A stretch of DNA of 9,395 nucleotides from Bacteroidales bacterium (GTDB lineage: Bacteria > Bacteroidota > Bacteroidia > Bacteroidales > JAADJA01): assembly GCA_021107975.1 (NCBI GenBank), contig JAIORT010000711.1:1-9395 (forward strand), given 5' to 3'. The position numbers and the translations under genes are program-made. The notes below the pieces were generated by a model. The model did not search any database, was not told the origin of the DNA, and saw only the letters and a list, made by a program, of their open reading frames with translations. The first letter of the stretch is position 1, and each line of letters opens with the position of its first letter. Positions 6,801 through 9,395 of this stretch are shown piece by piece.

Positions 6801-9395
6801 TCAAAAAGAATTGGGAAATAATACTTCAAAAGTTGATCTTACACTTAATGTTGAAGAAATCGATGATAAGCTCGAATGTTGGTTAGAATATAATACATCA
6901 ATGTTCAGCGAAAATGATATCAGTCAAATGGCTGAAAATTTCAACAAGCTCATTGAACTCTGTATCGCTGATACCGAAATCTTAGTAAGTGAGTTAAATC
7001 TAAAAGGCAAACCGGAGCACGGAAGTAAACTTAAGAAGAACTTCAGTTGTTTCATTATTGGCGAAGGAACTCTTCCTCTTTCTTGCGCTGAAATATTACT
7101 AAAAAACAATTGTCGGATTTTTGGAATTATTTCTCCTGACAAGAGTATCAAATCATGGACAACAGAAAGAGAGATAAATTTTTTTGAACAGGGAAACAAA
7201 CTTTATGAAATTCTTGAAAATTTTGATTTTGATTATATCTTCAGCATTGTCAACAGCACAATATTTGACAATAAAACGCTAAAGCTCCCGAATAACTCCA
7301 CTATTAATTATCATGATTCATTATTACCCGAATATGCAGGTGTATATGCAACAAACCGGGCAATAATTGATCGTAAAAAGAAACATGGTATCAGTTGGCA
7401 TTATGCCATCGAAATAATTGACGGGGGTGATATCCTGATTCAAAAAGAAATTGATATTTCAGAAAATGACACAGCATTATCTTTACTCGCAAAATGCTAT
7501 GAACCTGCTATTAATGGATTTGAAGAACTTGTTGAGAATTTAATCTCCGGTAAGGTTCATGCCAAAAAACAAGACCTGAAAAAACGAACATATTTCTCTT
7601 TATACAAAAGACCGGAAGCCGGGTGTACTATCAGCTGGGACCGGGATGCAGAAGATATTAAGGCTTTGGTTAACGCACTTACTTATGACGAAACATATCC
7701 AAATGAATTTGCTGCACCTAAGGTGTTAATTGATAATAAATTTTTCATAGTACGCAAAGTCAGATTACTTGATACATCTACAGAAAAACCCGCAGGTTGT
7801 ATCCTTGCTCATGATGAAAATTCTATAACCATCTCAACAAATACCAGGGATATTTCAATAAGTGAATTTCTGACAATAGAAGGAGAAGAAATATCAGTCA
7901 GCGAACTTATAAAGAAGCATAAACTAAATAAGGATATTATACTTCAGGAAATTGATAAAATAAAATCCGGACAATTAAGCAAAATATACGGGCAAACATG
8001 CAGATATGAGTCCTTCTGGGTAAACAGGCTTTCTTCTATAATAAAACCTGAATTGCCTTATGAAAATTCTGATAAACGACAAAAAACAGAAGGCAGAAAA
8101 GAATTACTTAAGTTTATTATCCCTCAGAACATTATTGATAATTTTCAAAATTCAGCAAAAAATATTGAATTATCAGAATTCCTTCAAACAACATTCATAT
8201 TATATTTATCATCATTAACTCAGAGCGGGGCATTTGATATCGGGATCAGTAGTTATAAAAATCATGATGAAATAAAAGATTTTAATAATTTTTTCAGCAG
8301 GTATATCCCGGTTCGTGTTAATGCAGATTATGATGCTGACTGTATAAGTAATATCACTAAGTTAATTGATAAAATCAGGGAAACTAATAATAAAAAATAT
8401 TTTGCGCGTGAGATATACTGGCGCTATCCCGTTTTAAAGAAACTTGCAGATAGAAATAACTGGAAAAATTATCTGATTACACTTTGCAGGAATGAACCGG
8501 AAAATGAAACTTCTTTTTTACGGCTTCCTTCATCCTGCGCCCTTAATTTTGTAATTCCCGAACAAAGCAAAAATGCTTACCTGATTTTCGATACCGATAT
8601 TATCTCCACTGAAAATGCGGAAAGGATCAAAAAGCAATTTATAATTTTTACCGAAGGAATAATCAGGCAGCCACACTTAGCACTGTCAGGAATATCCCTT
8701 TTAAGCCATGAAGAAAAACAATTGATTCTTGAAAAGTGGAATAATACACAAGCCGGTTATCCGATTAATTTTTGCATTCATGAGTTATTTGAAAAACAGG
8801 TAGAAAAAACCCCAAATGAAATTGCTCTTTTATATAAAAATATTAAATTAACATATCACGAATTAAATGCACGATCAAACCGTTTGGCGAGGTTTCTTCA
8901 GAGTAAAGGGGTAAAGAGGGAAAGCCTGGCAGGAATTTGTCTGGAACGTTCTGTTGAGATGATAATCGGGATATTGGGAATACTAAAGGCAGGAGCTGCA
9001 TATTTACCCATTGATCCAAAATATCCGAAAGAACGAAAAAAATTATTAATAGAAACTTCAGGCGTGAAACTGCTTCTGACTTCAAGAGGATTGGCTGACA
9101 ACCTGCCTGAATCTGAAAACCTGTTGATATTCGACGAGGATCAAAAAAATGAAATAAATAAATATCCGGCAGAAAATCTGACTTTGGAAAGCAAGCCTTC
9201 CGACAGGGCATATATCATTTTTACTTCCGGCTCTACCGGCATACCCAAAGGTGTACAAATTGAGCATAGTTCACTTGTATCTTTCACTCAAAATGCAATA
9301 AATGAGTATAAAATTGAAAAAAATGATGTAATGTTACAATTTGCATCAATTACATTTGATGCTGCTGTTGAGGAAATTTTCCCTGCTCTTTGCTC
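3844..9395 (+). CDS. Non-ribosomal peptide synthetase with internal formyltransferase, 5' part (1850 codons)
   Basis: One open frame from ATG 3844 to the window edge with no stop or frameshift. TGA at 3841-3843 is directly in frame upstream, so 3844 is the earliest possible start. Visible order: A1 (about 20-512), PCP1 (520-595), C1 (618-1050), formyltransferase (1066-1355), C-terminal half of a condensation domain (1385-1625), A2 (1645 on, cut). The protein would activate an amino acid on A1, load it on the phosphopantetheine arm of PCP1, and pass it through C1 towards an acceptor on the unseen PCP2. Starting directly with A and lacking an upstream C domain marks an initiation module. The FT between C1 and A2 is unusual: in LgrA-type initiation modules it comes first. 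No tailoring genes lie upstream in the window; the cluster probably continues to the right. Product unknown. Confidence 0.96.
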   Translation, partial: MLSTKFFQPGKCVHKYFEEIALQKPQATALVFNKIKFTYRELNSRANQLAAYLISKGVKPDSIVGLQTDRSSEMIIGILGILKAGAAYLPLDPKHPSERLRLIIEDAKITLKLTLSKNKLNAEIDDVEDICLDTDWEQISVHTDENPNIKLTTDNLAYVIYTSGSTGKPKGVMIEHKSLLTLLNAFDTIAPLKENPACLSVTPFGFDVSVWEFFTSLLSGSCLHLLETELLINIKQFIDYIFENSISCAYFPPSVLQEITNEFESRNKKIPLKRLLLGVEPIRQNILQRLQNLSEEITIINAYGPTETTICATSYIFKKEAAPEKRTPIGKALPGYQVYLVDDKLNPVSQGETGQIVIGGNALARGYLNAPELTNKKFVKNIFSTKDGNRLYLTGDMARELPDGNIEFEGRKDFQLKIRGHRIELGEIEHIIEKHPQINEVAIITLTDKNNLKKLVAYFSSDEDKKPLDEKALREFMQARLPSYMIPSAFVKLNKLPRTPNEKIDRKALEKLEITISTHENYIAPENNIEKQLAEIWEETLEIPRISVTDDFFEIGGNSISAIIVISRIEEKLQITFPVSIFFENPNIRKFCENLENWLSKNIKKSKTGINRISREKKYHQLTFGQEELWILHELDSSKITYNILNRIEINGLLDINILKKTLIHIINRFESLRTVFLNHEGTPLQHILEDFNFDLPFSDISGDSSKMQAVRLEEIRLKLGRTVFNTGQLPLFKLELVKTEPHKHYLFLSILHIIFDGWSMGILLNEIKEIYSAICSNSKPRLAELKIQNIDFANWQREYFNKNLKQSQFEYWDNKMTPRPLPLNLVTNRLKNIDPSNGLRYWWHIPAETSKKLNQFSKQMNSSLFVSLLSIFKILINKYSGQNDVVIGTPYANRSRHEIEPLIGYYTNMLPLRTRLRKNISYREFTEEVRSSCFEAFSNADYPFGQLVKDLKIEKHQSRHPLYQVMFVMQNWQDPGTEFCELNISQKELGNNTSKVDLTLNVEEIDDKLECWLEYNTSMFSENDISQMAENFNKLIELCIADTEILVSELNLKGKPEHGSKLKKNFSCFIIGEGTLPLSCAEILLKNNCRIFGIISPDKSIKSWTTEREINFFEQGNKLYEILENFDFDYIFSIVNSTIFDNKTLKLPNNSTINYHDSLLPEYAGVYATNRAIIDRKKKHGISWHYAIEIIDGGDILIQKEIDISENDTALSLLAKCYEPAINGFEELVENLISGKVHAKKQDLKKRTYFSLYKRPEAGCTISWDRDAEDIKALVNALTYDETYPNEFAAPKVLIDNKFFIVRKVRLLDTSTEKPAGCILAHDENSITISTNTRDISISEFLTIEGEEISVSELIKKHKLNKDIILQEIDKIKSGQLSKIYGQTCRYESFWVNRLSSIIKPELPYENSDKRQKTEGRKELLKFIIPQNIIDNFQNSAKNIELSEFLQTTFILYLSSLTQSGAFDIGISSYKNHDEIKDFNNFFSRYIPVRVNADYDADCISNITKLIDKIRETNNKKYFAREIYWRYPVLKKLADRNNWKNYLITLCRNEPENETSFLRLPSSCALNFVIPEQSKNAYLIFDTDIISTENAERIKKQFIIFTEGIIRQPHLALSGISLLSHEEKQLILEKWNNTQAGYPINFCIHELFEKQVEKTPNEIALLYKNIKLTYHELNARSNRLARFLQSKGVKRESLAGICLERSVEMIIGILGILKAGAAYLPIDPKYPKERKKLLIETSGVKLLLTSRGLADNLPESENLLIFDEDQKNEINKYPAENLTLESKPSDRAYIIFTSGSTGIPKGVQIEHSSLVSFTQNAINEYKIEKNDVMLQFASITFDAAVEEIFPALC
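3901..5379 (+). other. NRPS domain A1 (adenylation, initiation)
   Basis: All core motifs are present: FTYREL (37-42), LKAGAAYLPLDP (82-93), the ATP-loop TSGSTGKPKG (162-171), FDVSVWEFF (206-214), NAYGPTETT (301-309), GETGQIVIGG (351-360) with LARGYLN (363-369), YLTGD (392-396), RGHRIELGEIE (419-429), LPSYMIP (481-487) and NEKIDRK (501-507). Aligned by eye to PheA, the ten specificity positions read D207, V208, W211, Y250, L276, G278, A302, I310, C311, K503, that is DVWYLGAICK. This shares six of ten positions with the Phe code DAWTIAAICK, which hints at an aromatic or large hydrophobic residue but does not establish it. The enzyme should be active. Confidence 0.92.
5401..5628 (+). other. NRPS domain PCP1 (peptidyl carrier)
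   Basis: A carrier domain at about residues 520-595, with IEKQLAEIWEETL in helix 1 and the phosphopantetheine motif DDFFEIGGNS (550-559). Ser559 is the attachment serine. It holds the amino acid activated by A1. A lysine-rich linker of about 22 residues separates it from C1. Confidence 0.93.
5695..6993 (+). other. NRPS domain C1 (condensation)
   Basis: A full-length condensation domain at about 618-1050. C1 motif region LTFGQEELWILHELD (622-636). The active-site motif reads LHIIFDG (752-758): the second, catalytic His753 and Asp757-Gly758 are kept, but the first His of HHxxxDG is Leu. NIDFANWQ (790-797), VIGTPYANR (887-895), EPLIGYYTNMLPLR (901-914) and HPLYQVMF (961-968) complete the set. 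C-domain subtype (LCL, DCL or other) cannot be assigned by eye. Confidence 0.88.
7039..7908 (+). other. Internal formyltransferase domain (Fmt-like, N- and C-subdomains)
   Basis: Residues about 1066-1355. The N-terminal Rossmann part starts CFIIGEGTLPLSCAEILL (1069-1086). The catalytic loop INYHDSLLPEYAG (1154-1166) supplies Asn1155 and His1157. IDGGDIL (1192-1198) supplies Asp1193. These match Asn/His/Asp of E. coli methionyl-tRNA formyltransferase and GAR transformylase, which use 10-formyltetrahydrofolate. HGISWHYA (1181-1188) is a variant seen in secondary-metabolism members of the family. The C-terminal part, with LTYDETYPNEFAAPKV (1279-1294) and a beta-rich region to about 1350, resembles the Fmt C-terminal OB-like domain. 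The triad is complete, so the domain looks active. It could formylate an amine on the adjacent carrier-bound substrate, but acceptor and exact donor are inferred. Confidence 0.9.
7996..8718 (+). other. Half condensation domain (C-terminal lobe only)
   Basis: Residues about 1385-1625 line up with the second half of a condensation domain. RYESFWVNRL (1387-1396) corresponds to the C1 stretch QFEYWDNKM after its N-lobe. FLQTTFILYLSSL (1446-1458), FDIGISSY (1464-1471), FSRYIPVRV (1484-1492) and the closing GISLLSHEEKQLILEKWN (1616-1633) follow the normal C-to-A transition. The N-lobe with HHxxxDG is absent; the FT occupies its place. A usual condensation active site cannot form, so a structural or docking role between FT and A2 is more likely. 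Confidence 0.75.
8776..9395 (+). other. NRPS domain A2 (adenylation), N-terminal part only
   Basis: From about residue 1645. LTYHELNARSNRLA (1669-1682), LKAGAAYLPIDP (1714-1725), FTSGSTGIPKGV (1793-1804) and FDAAVEEIF (1838-1846) are present; the window ends just after the A4 motif. Only three specificity positions are visible: Asp1839, Ala1840 and Glu1843 (PheA positions 235, 236, 239). A code beginning D-A-E is compatible with several amino acids, including some reported for basic residues, so no substrate is called. Confidence 0.9.

Noticed and set aside
4060..9027. Near-identical stretches at 4060-4131 and 8956-9027
   Set aside because: Not a mobile or regulatory repeat. Both encode the conserved EMIIGILGILKAGAAYLP region of the two A domains, so the similarity is paralogy, although it could serve as a recombination point.
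8843..9267. Three overlapping minus-strand open frames under A2
   Set aside because: Antisense shadows. One shares a stretch with the shadow under A1 only because both are the complement of the same conserved A-domain motif (LKAGAAYLP).

Overview
The window looks like Bacteroidota (Bacteroidetes) chromosome, from an unnamed AT-rich, probably environmental member. Three things point there. Several genes are preceded by the Bacteroidetes-type promoter (a TTG/TTTG element near -33 and TAnnTTTG near -7). Start codons sit behind A/T-rich leaders with no clear Shine-Dalgarno sequence. The gene families also fit (WaaE-like GT2, GT9, MATE, DUF433/DUF5615, a large NRPS). No taxonomic marker gene is present, so this is an inference.

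Left part, minus strand (1-2438): a MATE-family exporter, then a WaaE/KdtX-like GT2 glycosyltransferase, then the first 95 codons of a GT9 heptosyltransferase-like gene that leaves the window. The two transferases overlap by four bases (ATGA). They look like lipopolysaccharide or other surface-glycan assembly genes.

Middle, plus strand (2531-3812): folE (GTP cyclohydrolase I) is divergent from the MATE gene across a 92-bp gap, in which both candidate -33 elements fall in one TTTGCAAA palindrome. Next comes a two-gene toxin-antitoxin-like module, a DUF433 antitoxin and a DUF5615 PIN-like toxin overlapping by 8 bp. It has its own textbook Bacteroidetes promoter, which moves the antitoxin start to an ATG at 3239.

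Right part, plus strand (3844-9395, open at the window edge): one uninterrupted frame of 1850 codons encodes the start of a large non-ribosomal peptide synthetase. The visible order is A1 - PCP1 - C1 - formyltransferase (FT) - C-terminal half of a condensation domain - A2 (cut off after the A4 motif). This is the most interesting part of the window. A formyltransferase with an intact Asn/His/Asp triad sits inside the assembly line, between a full condensation domain and the next adenylation domain. It is followed by a condensation-domain lobe lacking the HHxxxDG half. FT domains known from synthetases such as LgrA sit at the extreme N-terminus of the initiation module, so what is formylated here, and when, is an open question.

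There are no gene-free stretches above 300 bp, and I saw no tRNA, rRNA, CRISPR array, insertion sequence or riboswitch.
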